A stretch of 40,932 bases of DNA from an uncultured Holophagaceae bacterium (GCA_903873655.1 CAIQPH010000312.1:1-40932), one strand, 5' to 3'. Shown: positions 28,872-38,047, counted from the stretch's first letter. Program-made: numbers and translations. Notes: generated by a model not told the origin, from the letters alone.

Positions 28872-29885
28872 ATGTCTGAGACTGCCATCACCTTCGACGA
28901 TGTCCTGCTGATCCCAGCCTACAACCACCACGAATCCCGCCGGGTCGTGGACATCGGCATGACCGACAAGACCGGCAAGCTGACGCTCGGGCTGCCCATC
29001 ATGACCTCCAACATGGATACCGTGACCGAGGATGGCATGGCCAACTTCGTCGGCGAACGTGGCGGCATCGGCGTCCTCCACCGGTTCGTCTCCGTCGAGG
29101 ACAACGTCGCGATGTTCAAGCGCTGCCGCTTTCCGGCCTTCGTGTCGGTGGGCACGGCCGAAGCCGAAATGGAGCGCATCGAGGCCCTGCGGGATGCCGG
29201 CGCCCAGTACTTCTGTGTGGACGTGGCCCATGGCCATGCCAAGTACGTGGGCAAGATGATCAAACGCATGCGCCAGATGCTGCCCAACGAGTGCATCATG
29301 GCGGGTAACGTGGCCACCTACGCCGGCGCCGACTACCTGGCCTCCGTGCATGCGGACATCGTGAAGGTCGGCATCGGGCCGGGCAGTGTCTGCACCACCC
29401 GCATCAAGACCGGTTTCGGCGTGCCCCAGCTCAGCGCCATCCAGGAGTGCGCCCGCGCCGACCGATCCATCGTGGCTGACGGGGGGATCCGCACGCCGGG
29501 CGACATCGTTAAAGCCCTGGCCTTTGGTGCGGACTTCGTGATGGTCGGCGGCATGTTTGCGGGCACCCGGCCCACACCCGGCGATCCGATCCTGGATGAG
29601 AAGAGCGGTGCGGGCTACAAGGTCTACCGGGGCATGGCGAGCAAGGAGGTGGCCGATGACCACCTGGGCGGCTTAACCGGGTGGAAGACGGCCGAAGGCG
29701 TCGCCACCCGGGTTCCTTACCGGGAAGACGAGGAGGAGATCCTGGCGGACATCGTCGGCGGCCTGCGCTCCGGCCTGACCTACGCCGGCTCGAACACGAT
29801 CCGCGAGCTCCAGCGGAAACTCAACTACGTCATGGTGTCTCCCGCCGGGAGGATCGAGAGTCTTCCCCACAAGACCCTCGGTTGA
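28872..29885 (+). CDS. IMP dehydrogenase/GMP reductase family protein (CBS-less, probably GMP reductase)
   Basis: TFDDVLLIPAYN, VGIGPGSVCTTRIKTGFGVPQLSAIQEC, IVADGGIRTPGDIVKALAFGADFVMVGGMFAGT; 337 aa, no CBS pair. Confidence 0.88.
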   Translation: MSETAITFDDVLLIPAYNHHESRRVVDIGMTDKTGKLTLGLPIMTSNMDTVTEDGMANFVGERGGIGVLHRFVSVEDNVAMFKRCRFPAFVSVGTAEAEMERIEALRDAGAQYFCVDVAHGHAKYVGKMIKRMRQMLPNECIMAGNVATYAGADYLASVHADIVKVGIGPGSVCTTRIKTGFGVPQLSAIQECARADRSIVADGGIRTPGDIVKALAFGADFVMVGGMFAGTRPTPGDPILDEKSGAGYKVYRGMASKEVADDHLGGLTGWKTAEGVATRVPYREDEEEILADIVGGLRSGLTYAGSNTIRELQRKLNYVMVSPAGRIESLPHKTLG

Positions 29886-29908
29886 TGGATTCTGGACCAG
29901 GAGCAGCC

Positions 29909-31096
29909 ATGGATACGCGCAACAAGGGCTTCAACACCAAGCTCGTCCACGCGGGGATCAAGGAGGATGCGCTCGGCAGCGTGGTGACGCCCATCTACCA
30001 GACGTCCACGTTCGCCTTCCGCGATGCCCAGCAGGGTGCGGACCGCTTCGCCGGCATCGAGAAGGGCTACATCTACACGCGCATCGGCAACCCGACCACC
30101 GATGCCCTGGAGGAAAATGTCGCCCAGCTTGAGAACGGCTTCGGCGCCACGGCCATGGCCAGCGGAATGGGCGCCGTCAGCACGGTCTATCTCGCCCTGC
30201 TCAGCTCGGGTGACCACATCGTGAGCACGGACTCGGTGTACGGTCCCAGCCGCGGCCTCATGGAGAAGCACATGAGCCGCTTCGGGGTCCAGTCCTCCTA
30301 TGTGGATACTTCGGATCTGGACAATCTGCGGCGGGCCATCCGTGGAAATACCAAGCTCGTCTACATCGAGTCACCCTCCAACCCCGCCATGGCCGTCACC
30401 GACCTGGCCGGTGCCGCCGAACTCGCCCACGCCGCCGGCGCCCTCCTAGTCGTGGACAACACTTTCGCCAGCCCCCACCTGCAGAAGCCCCTGAACCTGG
30501 GCGCGGACGTGGTCCTGCACTCGGTCACCAAGTTCATCAACGGTCACGCCGACGTCGTCGGCGGCATTGTGGTGGCCAAGACGGAAGCCCTGCACAAGAA
30601 GCTCCGCGCCATGCTCATCAACCTCGGCGCCAACATGGATCCCCACCAGGCCTACATGGTGAGTCGCGGCCTCAAGACCCTCGCCCTTCGTGTGGAGCGC
30701 GCCGAGGAGAACGCCCGGAAAGTTGCGCCCTGGCTGGAAGCCCATCCCCAGGTGGCCTGGGTCCGCTACATTGGGCTGCCCAGCCACCCCCAGCACGAAC
30801 TCGCGAAGCGACAGATGACGGGGTTCGGCTCCATGATCGCCTTCGAACTCAAGGGCGGCCTGGAAGCAGGCCGGATCCTCATGGACAACGTCCACCTCGC
30901 GGGCCTGGCCGTGTCCCTGGGCGGTGTCGAGACCCTCATCAGCCACCCTGCGTCCATGACCCACGCGAGCATGGCCCGGGCCGACCGCCTCGCCGCGGGC
31001 ATCACCGATGGACTCGTCCGGATCTCGGTGGGCATCGAGGACGTGGCGGACATTCTCTCCGACCTTCAGCAGGCTTTGGATCTGGTTGGGCCGTAA
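29909..31096 (+). CDS. PLP-dependent Cys/Met metabolism enzyme (methionine gamma-lyase / cystathionine gamma-synthase type)
   Basis: TPIYQTSTFAF, YTRIGNPTTDALEENVAQLENG, VVDNTFASPHLQKPLNLGADVVLHSVTKFINGHADVVGG. ATG at 29909 with SD. Confidence 0.92.
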   Translation: MDTRNKGFNTKLVHAGIKEDALGSVVTPIYQTSTFAFRDAQQGADRFAGIEKGYIYTRIGNPTTDALEENVAQLENGFGATAMASGMGAVSTVYLALLSSGDHIVSTDSVYGPSRGLMEKHMSRFGVQSSYVDTSDLDNLRRAIRGNTKLVYIESPSNPAMAVTDLAGAAELAHAAGALLVVDNTFASPHLQKPLNLGADVVLHSVTKFINGHADVVGGIVVAKTEALHKKLRAMLINLGANMDPHQAYMVSRGLKTLALRVERAEENARKVAPWLEAHPQVAWVRYIGLPSHPQHELAKRQMTGFGSMIAFELKGGLEAGRILMDNVHLAGLAVSLGGVETLISHPASMTHASMARADRLAAGITDGLVRISVGIEDVADILSDLQQALDLVGP

Positions 31097-31116
31097 GCGC
31101 GCCGTGGGAGATGGAT

Positions 31117-32037
31117 ATGTCCGAGCCTGTTTCACTGGGACCCGTCACGGTGCTGGACCTGCATTTCCAGACCGCCGGCACCGTCGCGGCCTTCCTGGTC
31201 CGCACCCCCGAGGGGCCGGTGCTCGTGGAGACCGGCCCGGAGTCGCTGTTCGGAACCCTTGAAACGGCGGTGAACGCACAGGGATTTGCGCTGGAAGACA
31301 TCCGCCATGTGTTCGTCACCCACATCCACCTGGACCACAGCGGGGCCGCCTGGCGGCTGGCCCGCCACGGGGCGCGGATCTACGTCCACCCTATCGGCGC
31401 GCCCCACCTAGCAGATCCGGGCAAGCTGCTCGGCTCTGCCCGGCGCATCTACCAGGAGAACATGGAGCGGCTCTGGGGCCATCTGGAACCCATCCCACAG
31501 GAACAGATCACGCCCCTGGAGGATGGGCAGGTGGTGCGGTTCGGAGGCCTCGCACTGCAGGCCATCCATACGCCGGGACACGCCATCCACCACATCACTT
31601 ACCGCCTGGAGGATGGCCTCTTCACTGGGGACGTGGGCGGCATCCGCCTTGGCCAGGGCACGGTGATCCCGCCCTGTCCCGCGCCTGACATCAACCTCGA
31701 GGCTTGGGCGGATTCCATCGTCCGCATGCGGGCTGCGGCGCCCACCACCATCTACCCCACCCACTTCGGCATCAAGGGCGATGCCATGGCCCACTTCGAC
31801 TCCCTGGAGGAGAACATCCACCGGATCGCGGGCTGGGTGCGGGAGCAGCTGGTCGCAGGTGGGACCGAGGAGGGCGTGGTGCCCCGCTTCCAGGCGTTCA
31901 TGCACGACCTCCTTGCCGGACACGGGCTGTCTGAACCGGCCATCCAGGATTACGAGACCGCCGACCCTGCCTTCATGAGCGTCTATGGGTTGGCCCGCTA
32001 TTGGCGGAAGCGGGAGCCGGGAGCCTTTCCCGCCTGA
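31117..32037 (+). CDS. MBL-fold metallo-hydrolase
   Basis: VFVTHIHLDHSGAAWRLARHGARIYVH, IHTPGHAIHHITYRLEDGLFTGDVGGIR. Start may be 31111. Confidence 0.92.
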   Translation: MSEPVSLGPVTVLDLHFQTAGTVAAFLVRTPEGPVLVETGPESLFGTLETAVNAQGFALEDIRHVFVTHIHLDHSGAAWRLARHGARIYVHPIGAPHLADPGKLLGSARRIYQENMERLWGHLEPIPQEQITPLEDGQVVRFGGLALQAIHTPGHAIHHITYRLEDGLFTGDVGGIRLGQGTVIPPCPAPDINLEAWADSIVRMRAAAPTTIYPTHFGIKGDAMAHFDSLEENIHRIAGWVREQLVAGGTEEGVVPRFQAFMHDLLAGHGLSEPAIQDYETADPAFMSVYGLARYWRKREPGAFPA

Positions 32038-32077
32038 GACGCCAGGGCAGCACCCATTCCAATGCGGAGGCAGTCCG

Positions 32078-32590
32078 ATGAATCCCTACGAGACCATGGA
32101 CCGGGAAGGGCTGCTGAAGGCCCTGGAGATGTTCGCCAAGAACTGGCTGGCCCATGATGGCTGCTGGTTCCTGGCCGCCGAGGAGAAACTGGGCATGGAG
32201 GCGGCCATGGACCTGGACGCCTGCTCCTGGCAGCGCTTCGCCGAGGCCGAGGGCCGGAGGGTTGTCGAGTTCCTCGGCCTGCCGAAAGAGGGCGGTCTGG
32301 AAGCCCTGGCCAAGGCCCTTGAGCACCGCATGTACGCCCTCATCAATGAGCAGCATGTCGAGTGGTCCAGCGATGGTCAGGAACTCACCTTTGTCATGGA
32401 CCGCTGCCGCGTGCAGGAAACCCGGCGCCGCAAGGGTCTGCCGGACTTCCCCTGTCGCCCCGTGGGCGATGTGGAGTTCAAGGCGTTCGCGCAGGCTGTG
32501 GATTCCCGCATCGAGGTCGAGTGCCGCCACTGCCCGCCTCATGCCCCGGCCCATGCCTACTGCGCCTGGTGCTTCCGCCTGAAGGATTGA
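32078..32590 (+). CDS. Conserved hypothetical protein with C-terminal cysteines (DUF6125-like)
   Basis: 170 aa: MNPYETMDREGLLKALEMFAKNWLAHDGCWFLAAEEKLGMEAAMDLD...CRVQETRRRKGL...ECRHCPP...CAWCF. Confidence 0.7.
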   Translation: MNPYETMDREGLLKALEMFAKNWLAHDGCWFLAAEEKLGMEAAMDLDACSWQRFAEAEGRRVVEFLGLPKEGGLEALAKALEHRMYALINEQHVEWSSDGQELTFVMDRCRVQETRRRKGLPDFPCRPVGDVEFKAFAQAVDSRIEVECRHCPPHAPAHAYCAWCFRLKD

Positions 32591-32594
32591 ACCG

Positions 32595-33692
32595 ATGACC
32601 AGATCGATGCTTGTCACCATGCGCTTCTTCACCCCGCTTCTCCTCACCTTCCTGCTGGGTCCGCCGCCCCTGCTTTCACAGGCGGCCTTGGCCGCGCCTC
32701 CCGCGGTCACCGCGTCGCAGGAGGATGGGCCCTACGTCCTCTGGGAAGGCGGGAAGCCCAAGGTCCTGAAGGTCCATCAAGGCAAGCTCGAAGTGTCGGC
32801 CCTGGGTCCTTCTCTGCAACTGCCCCTGGATGGCCTGCCCGCCTTTCAACTGGATCCGGCGCCACCGAAGCCTGCCCAGGACAGCTTCCCTGCCGCGGAC
32901 CGCATCGCCGCCGTGAGCGACATCCACGGGAACTATTCCGGGCTCCTCGCCCTGCTGCAAGCCCAGGGCATCATCGGCAAGGATCGGCGCTGGTCCTTCG
33001 GCCAGGGGCACCTGGTGGTCGTGGGCGACCTGTTCGACCGGGGGGCCCAGGTCACCGAGCTCCTCTGGTTCGTGCGGAGCCTCGGGCAGCAGGCGGTGCT
33101 GGCGGGCGGGGCGGTTCATGTCGTCCTGGGCAACCACGAGACCATGGCCCTGCGCGGGGACCTCCGCTATCTCAACCCGAAATATGCCGCCCTGCGTTTC
33201 GGCATCCTTCCCATGGATCTGCCCGCCCTGTACGGCCCCTCGACTGAGTTGGGGCGGTGGCTCAGGTCTCTGCCTGCTTTCCTGAAAATCGGGGATGTCC
33301 TGTTCATTCATGGTGGGGCCTCACCCCTGCTCAGCTACGGGCCCGTCAACCTGGGAAGGCTCAACGCCGACTTCCGCCATGCTCTCGATGCAGCAGGCAA
33401 GGATCCACTCCTAGGTTCCTCAGGACCCGTCTGGTACCGGGGCCTCATCCCCGGAGCCGGACAGGGTCCTGACGCTTCCGACGCACAGGTCGCGAGCATC
33501 CTGGGCGCCTTCCAGGCCAAATGCATGGTCATTGGCCATTCGACGCTGGAACATGTCACGGCCTTCCATGGCGGGTCTGTCTTCGGCATTGATGCCGGCC
33601 TGAAGGATGGCAAGCCAGGGGAAATCTGGGTCCGCATAGGTGGCCGGGTTTTTCGAGGCCTGGCCGACGGGGGCAGGATCCCGCTGGAGTGA
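32595..33692 (+). CDS. Secreted metallophosphoesterase (calcineurin-like)
   Basis: Signal peptide; IAAVSDIHGNYSGLLALL, VVVGDLFDRGAQVTELLW, VVLGNHETMALRGDLRYLN, CMVIGHSTLEHV, FGIDAGL. Confidence 0.92.
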   Translation: MTRSMLVTMRFFTPLLLTFLLGPPPLLSQAALAAPPAVTASQEDGPYVLWEGGKPKVLKVHQGKLEVSALGPSLQLPLDGLPAFQLDPAPPKPAQDSFPAADRIAAVSDIHGNYSGLLALLQAQGIIGKDRRWSFGQGHLVVVGDLFDRGAQVTELLWFVRSLGQQAVLAGGAVHVVLGNHETMALRGDLRYLNPKYAALRFGILPMDLPALYGPSTELGRWLRSLPAFLKIGDVLFIHGGASPLLSYGPVNLGRLNADFRHALDAAGKDPLLGSSGPVWYRGLIPGAGQGPDASDAQVASILGAFQAKCMVIGHSTLEHVTAFHGGSVFGIDAGLKDGKPGEIWVRIGGRVFRGLADGGRIPLE

Positions 33693-33782
33693 TGGAACGC
33701 CTGGTGGCGCTCCCGCGACTTTGCGTTTCCAGATTTTCCTCGGGAGGGTAGCCATTCCGGCAGGGTCGAGGCTGAACGATCA

Positions 33783-33925
33783 GGGGAATTCCCTCCAGGG
33801 CCACCGCTGCGCGGCGTCCCTTCCGGCCGCACGGAATGCTGGCACGGCGCTTCACGGTTCCGGCAGTCCACCGGACTGCCTCCACCTACGCCTACCTGCC
33901 AGCATTTCAGTGACTTCGAATCCCC
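33783..33925. repeat. Structured repeat element, copy A
   Basis: Three nested inverted repeats: ggggaattc/gaatcccc, ggaatgctggca/tgccagcatttc, ggcagtcc-acc-ggactgcc; shares sequence with 40727-40866. Confidence 0.85.
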
Positions 33926-33934
33926 TCCAAAATT

Positions 33935-33978
33935 TCCGCCAGAAAAAGGCCCCCTGGCGGGGGCGTTTTTCTGGCGGA
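33935..33978 (-). terminator. Rho-independent terminator of tRNA-Ser embedded in a 20-bp inverted repeat
   Basis: tccgccagaaaaaggccccc-tggc-gggggcgtttttctggcgga: arms match at 19/20; core gccccc/gggggc followed by a T-tract on the minus strand. Confidence 0.8.
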
Positions 33979-34062
33979 GAGTGGGGGATTCGAACCCCCG
34001 AACGGCTTTTGACCGTTACACGATTTCCAGTCGTGCTCCTTCAGCCACTCGGACAACTCTCC
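33972..34062 (-). tRNA. tRNA-Ser (anticodon GGA), CCA encoded
   Basis: Reverse complement ggagagttgtccgagtggctgaaggagcacgaCTGGAAAtcgtgt...ggggggttcgaatcccccactctccgcca pattern; 7-bp acceptor stem and long variable arm. Confidence 0.93.
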
Positions 34063-34136
34063 CGTGGCTCCGCAAAGGCGGAAGCAGCAAGGTTATCACG
34101 GCCCAGGACTTCGGCCAAGGGCCGTGATCGGAAGGG

Positions 34137-35585
34137 CTACACCGCTTCGAGCACGGCGACCAGCAGCTTCCAGAAATTGCCGACGGAGGAGACGCTCACG
34201 TGCTCGTCGGGGGTGTGCACGTCCCACATATTCGGTCCGATGGACACCATTTCCATGCCCGGGTACTTTTCGCCGATGATGCCGCATTCGAGTCCGGCGT
34301 GGATGGCCATGATCTCCAGCGGCTTCCCGAAGACCGCCTGATTGACGTCGTTGAGGATGCGGACCAGAGAGGCTTCGGGTTCGGGTTTCCAGCCGGGATA
34401 GCCACCGGAAGTATGGGACTCGAAGCCAGCCAGGGCGCAGATGGCGGCGATGCGCTCGGTGAGTGCCACCTTGGAGGCTTCGATGGAACTGCGGGTGAGC
34501 AGATTCACTTCCACCGCGTCCTCGCGGGTCTCGATGACGCCAAGGTTGGTAGAGGTCTGGACCAGGTCCTTGATGTCGGGGCTCATGGCCTCGACGCCGT
34601 GGGGCAGGGCCATGAGCAGTTGGAGAAGGGCGTCCGCATCGGTGCTCGACATGGCCTGGGTGGCTTCGCCGGTCTCCAGCGCCAGGTGGAGGCCTGGATC
34701 GAAGGCCCCCAGTGCGGTGCGCCAGTGGGCTTCATGAGCGGCCAATGTCTGGCGGAGGGCCTGCTCTCTGGCTGGATCCAGGAAGATCATCGCCGAGGCT
34801 TCGCGGGGGATGGCGTTGCGCTTGTTGCCACCATTGATGGAGGCGAGCGCGAGACCGAACTCGGGCTTCAGGAAACAGAGCACCTGGGCCAAAAGGCGCA
34901 GGGCATTGCCGCGCCCGGCGTTGATGTCGATGCCGGAATGCCCGCCCTTGAGGCCGAACACCTTCAGCCGGTAGGCCCGGCTGCCCGCGGGAGGGGCGGT
35001 GCGGGTGAGTTTGCGGGTGGCGATGGTATCCACGCCACCGGCGCAGCCGATGGTCAGGAAGCCCTCTTCCTCGCTGTCGAGGTTGATGAGGAACTTGGCC
35101 TTGAGGCGACCCGCCTGCAGGCCGTTGGCGCCGGTGAGGCCGGTTTCCTCGTCGATGGTGATCAGCGCCTCGATGGGGCCATGGGCGATGTTCCTGTCGG
35201 CCAGGACAGCCATGGCCGCCGCCACGCCGATGCCATTGTCTGCGCCCAGGGTGGTGCCCTTGGCACGGAGGACGTCCCCGTCCTTCCAAACTTGGATTGG
35301 ATCCGCCGTGAAGTCGTGGTCAGTGCCTTCATTCTTCTCGCAGACCATGTCGACATGGGCCTGAAGGCAGGTGGTTGGGCGGTCTTCCCGACCCGGTGTG
35401 GCCTTCTTCCGGATGATCACGTTCCCGACTTCATCGCGGTCGACTTCGCAGCCGAGGTTCCTGGCCTGATCGGCCACCCAGGCCGCGGCCGCGGCCTCGC
35501 TCTTGGAGCCCCGGGGGATCTTCGAGAGCTCCAGGAAGTAGGACCAGAGGGTCTTTGGTTCGAGCGATTCGAGCAGGGCGTTCAC
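34137..35585 (-). CDS. pepD: Aminoacyl-histidine dipeptidase (PepD, M20 family)
   Basis: LSKIPRGSKSE, LQAHVDMVCEKNEGTDHDFTADPI, TTLGADNGIGVAAAMAVL, ITIDEETGLTGANGL, FGLKGGHSGIDINAGRGNA. Confidence 0.94.
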   Translation of the reverse strand: MNALLESLEPKTLWSYFLELSKIPRGSKSEAAAAAWVADQARNLGCEVDRDEVGNVIIRKKATPGREDRPTTCLQAHVDMVCEKNEGTDHDFTADPIQVWKDGDVLRAKGTTLGADNGIGVAAAMAVLADRNIAHGPIEALITIDEETGLTGANGLQAGRLKAKFLINLDSEEEGFLTIGCAGGVDTIATRKLTRTAPPAGSRAYRLKVFGLKGGHSGIDINAGRGNALRLLAQVLCFLKPEFGLALASINGGNKRNAIPREASAMIFLDPAREQALRQTLAAHEAHWRTALGAFDPGLHLALETGEATQAMSSTDADALLQLLMALPHGVEAMSPDIKDLVQTSTNLGVIETREDAVEVNLLTRSSIEASKVALTERIAAICALAGFESHTSGGYPGWKPEPEASLVRILNDVNQAVFGKPLEIMAIHAGLECGIIGEKYPGMEMVSIGPNMWDVHTPDEHVSVSSVGNFWKLLVAVLEAV

Positions 35586-35699
35586 GAGTCCTCCAGGGGG
35601 CGCTCTTCCAGGCGGGGGCCGGAGCGGCTTTCACAGAGTTAATGATGGCCCCGCGGGGCCGAAGAGACCAGAGTCACCATGGATGGTGTGCTGGGCTGC

Positions 35700-35816
35700 T
35701 CAGCGGGACAGGGAAAGGATGGTTCCCACATCTTCGGGCGGCCGCCCGAAGATGGCTTGGTAGTTGTCTCGGTCCGTGGCGCGTTCAGTGGCGAACAGCA
35801 GCAGCGTCTTGCCAGG
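35700..35816 (-). pseudogene. Possible C-terminal gene remnant (PGKTLLLFATERATDRDNYQAIFGRPPEDVGTILSLSR*)
   Basis: Reverse-strand open segment with protein-like composition; no credible start before an upstream in-frame stop. Confidence 0.35.
35729..35754. repeat. 26-bp perfect palindrome
   Basis: catcttcgggcggccgcccgaagatg equals its own reverse complement. Confidence 0.95.
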
Positions 35817-35910
35817 CCCAAGCCTATGCCTAAATTTGGGAGCACTTGCGGTTTTCTTCAACCTTGCGGCGGATCATCCGCTCTAACCGGGTTGAACAGG
35901 AGGTCGGAAC

Positions 35911-36558
35911 ATGCGCTCACGTTCTTTTCTACCCTTGATGCTGCTGGTGCCAGCCATCTCGGCTCCGGCCCAGGTGAGGATCAGCATCGGCTTGCCTCAC
36001 CTGAACATCGGTATCAATGTGCCGATCATGCCGGAGATGGCACCCGTGTCGGGTTCCCCGGCCTACTATGCCCCGGGGATGGACACCAATTTCTTCTTCT
36101 ACGACGGCATGTACTGGGTCTTCAAGGACGACAACTGGTACGCGAGCTCCTGGTACAACGGACCTTGGGCTGCGGTGCATCCGGAGGCTGTGCCGCTCTT
36201 CATCCTGCAGATCCCGGTTTCCTATTACCGCCAGCCCCCGGCCTTCTTCCGGGGCTGACAGCCCAACGGCCCGCCGCGCTGGGGAGATCATTGGGGCGGG
36301 GACTGGGCCCGGCGTCGCGCTGGCTGGGACCAGGTTGGCCGTCGCCCGGTGCCGCCGTCCGCCCCGCTGCCCGCCTATCAGAGAAACTTCCAGGGAGGGC
36401 AATACCCGACGCCGGACCGCCAGCACGCCATCCACACCCAGAACTACGGCTACAAGCCCAAGGAGCCGGTGGTGCGCGGAAACTACGCGGCCCAGGCCGA
36501 GCACAGCCGCAGCGCCCCCAAGGGGGGACGCCACGAGGAAGAGCACCAGCACCGCTAA
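35911..36558 (+). pseudogene. Secreted Trp/Tyr-rich hypothetical protein interrupted by one in-frame TGA
   Basis: Signal peptide MRSRSFLPLMLLVPAISAPAQ; frame runs to FFRG, TGA at 36256-36258, then continues QPNGPPRWGDHWGGDWARRRAGWDQ...HEEEHQHR to TAA at 36558. Confidence 0.75.
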
Positions 36559-36573
36559 GCGTTTCCTGCTGCG

Positions 36574-36607
36574 CCAGAAAGGGGTCCCGGCCGAGACCCC
36601 TTTCTGG
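36574..36607 (+). terminator. Hairpin, probable terminator for the interrupted gene
   Basis: ccagaaaggggtc-ccggccga-gacccctttctgg: 13-bp perfect stem; no strong T-tract. Confidence 0.55.
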
Positions 36608-36889
36608 CTTAGGGTTGGGAGGAAATGATCGAATTCGGGTACATTCCTAGGTCTGAGGCCCCTTCGAATGAAGCCCCGCGTTCTGATAATGGGTTGGCCG
36701 TCTTCCCCTGCGCGCTTCTGGAATCGACTCGGCATGGCCTGGAAAGCCTATGCAGCCTTCTTCCCCGACCTGGGCTTCAGTCTCGTTTTATTGCTCGTGG
36801 GCAATCGACCATGGTGCGCTAACTACAGGCTCACGCCACCTATCAGCAATGAAGTGACGTCGAACTCCTTTCTCGCCGGATATTCGCCT

Positions 36890-37255
36890 TCATCCAATCA
36901 AATCCTTGGTGTGCTCAAGTAGAACAGCTGTATTCCCTTTAAATGCGAAGCCGTCCACGCCACGATTTAGCATGGACCCAGCAAGCCCGGCATCTTGATC
37001 TGACGAAAGGACCATGACGACGAGATCCGTCAGAAATTGGTCTTCGCGCAGGGCACGCAGCAGGGATTCGGCGCTTAGGCGAGGCATATGGTAGTCAGTG
37101 ATAACCAGGCGAAGTTAAAATTGCCTCACGACTTTGAGGACATCAAAAAGTGAGATGGGATCCACAACCTGGACCTCATGTCCTTCGTCAACCAAACTCC
37201 GGGCGACAAGGTCACGAACCAGTTTGCTGTCATCGACAATTACAATTTTGGCCAT
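36890..37255 (-). pseudogene. CheY-like single-domain response regulator interrupted by one in-frame TAA
   Basis: MAKIVIVDDSKLVRDLVARSLVDEGHEVQVVDPISLFDVLKVVRQF*LRLVITDYHMPRLSAESLLRALRE...VVMVLSSDQDAG...FAFKGN; both halves in the same frame (stop at 37115-37117). Confidence 0.75.
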
Positions 37256-38047
37256 ATCAGAACCCTGTAGAACAACAATAATGGGACCATTCAAGTCAAA
37301 CGAATTGATGGCGAATAGACAGCTATTGCCCTGAGAAAAGTTGATCTGATTGCCGGCGAGCACAGATTAACCAGCCCGCCCCATCGTGGATAGCGAGCCA
37401 GGCGAGAAATGCGAATCGAGGTGAGGCTTCTGCGCATGGTGGTGGCTCTAGTTCTGCAAGCGATGGTTGAGGTCTCCGCAAATGAGCGAGGGGGATTCCC
37501 GTCAATCTGGCGGACAATTCCAGCGAGGATTCGACGAGCCGGCGTGAGGACTTGTCAAGGCTGATTTTCTCCAATGGCATTGAATTCGACAGCCCCGGCT
37601 GGGTCTCCAGGTTGACCGGCCTGATTAATACCGTCCGGGTAACTCGATGACCCGTTTTCCGCCCTTCGGCCGACAGGTCCATCCGCGGTGTGCCAGCATC
37701 GGCGCCTGGAACTCTTCAGGTGTGTCAGACAGCGTCCAGCCACCGCCACTGGCTGTCGTCATAGCGATGCCCGTCGCTGCGATCCACGCCACCGCCGAGC
37801 ACCACACCAGTTCACGCGCCATCAACTCCACCATAGCCGGGTCCACCAGTGGGCTGATGCCCTCACACCTGAGGCCCTCCTAACCTTTCGCCGGCCTTGT
37901 CGCGTGAAAATGTCCCCAGCAGGCGCTTTGAGTTACACAAAATTCACAACAATTTTACAAATCGATTAATGGAAATGACATCAAATCAAACCCTTTCATA
38001 GCTATCCCGCAGCCACTCCCCTGTTTCTATCCTGCGGAGGCATATAG

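Noticed and set aside
29886-29908. SAM or other riboswitch upstream of the PLP Met/Cys enzyme
   Set aside because: Only 23 bp separates it from the upstream gene, too short for a riboswitch.
33640-34341. 233-aa plus-strand ORF
   Set aside because: Runs through the end of the phosphoesterase gene, the structured repeat, tRNA-Ser and part of pepD; not a real gene.
34200-35642. 480-aa plus-strand ORF
   Set aside because: Antisense shadow of pepD.
36256-36258. Selenocysteine codon
   Set aside because: Neighbouring sequence is Trp-rich and no SECIS-like support was identified; a TGG->TGA change is simpler.
35679-36650. 323-aa plus-strand ORF
   Set aside because: Out of frame with the signal-peptide protein; Gly/Ala/Pro/Arg-rich translation across palindromes, with no motif.
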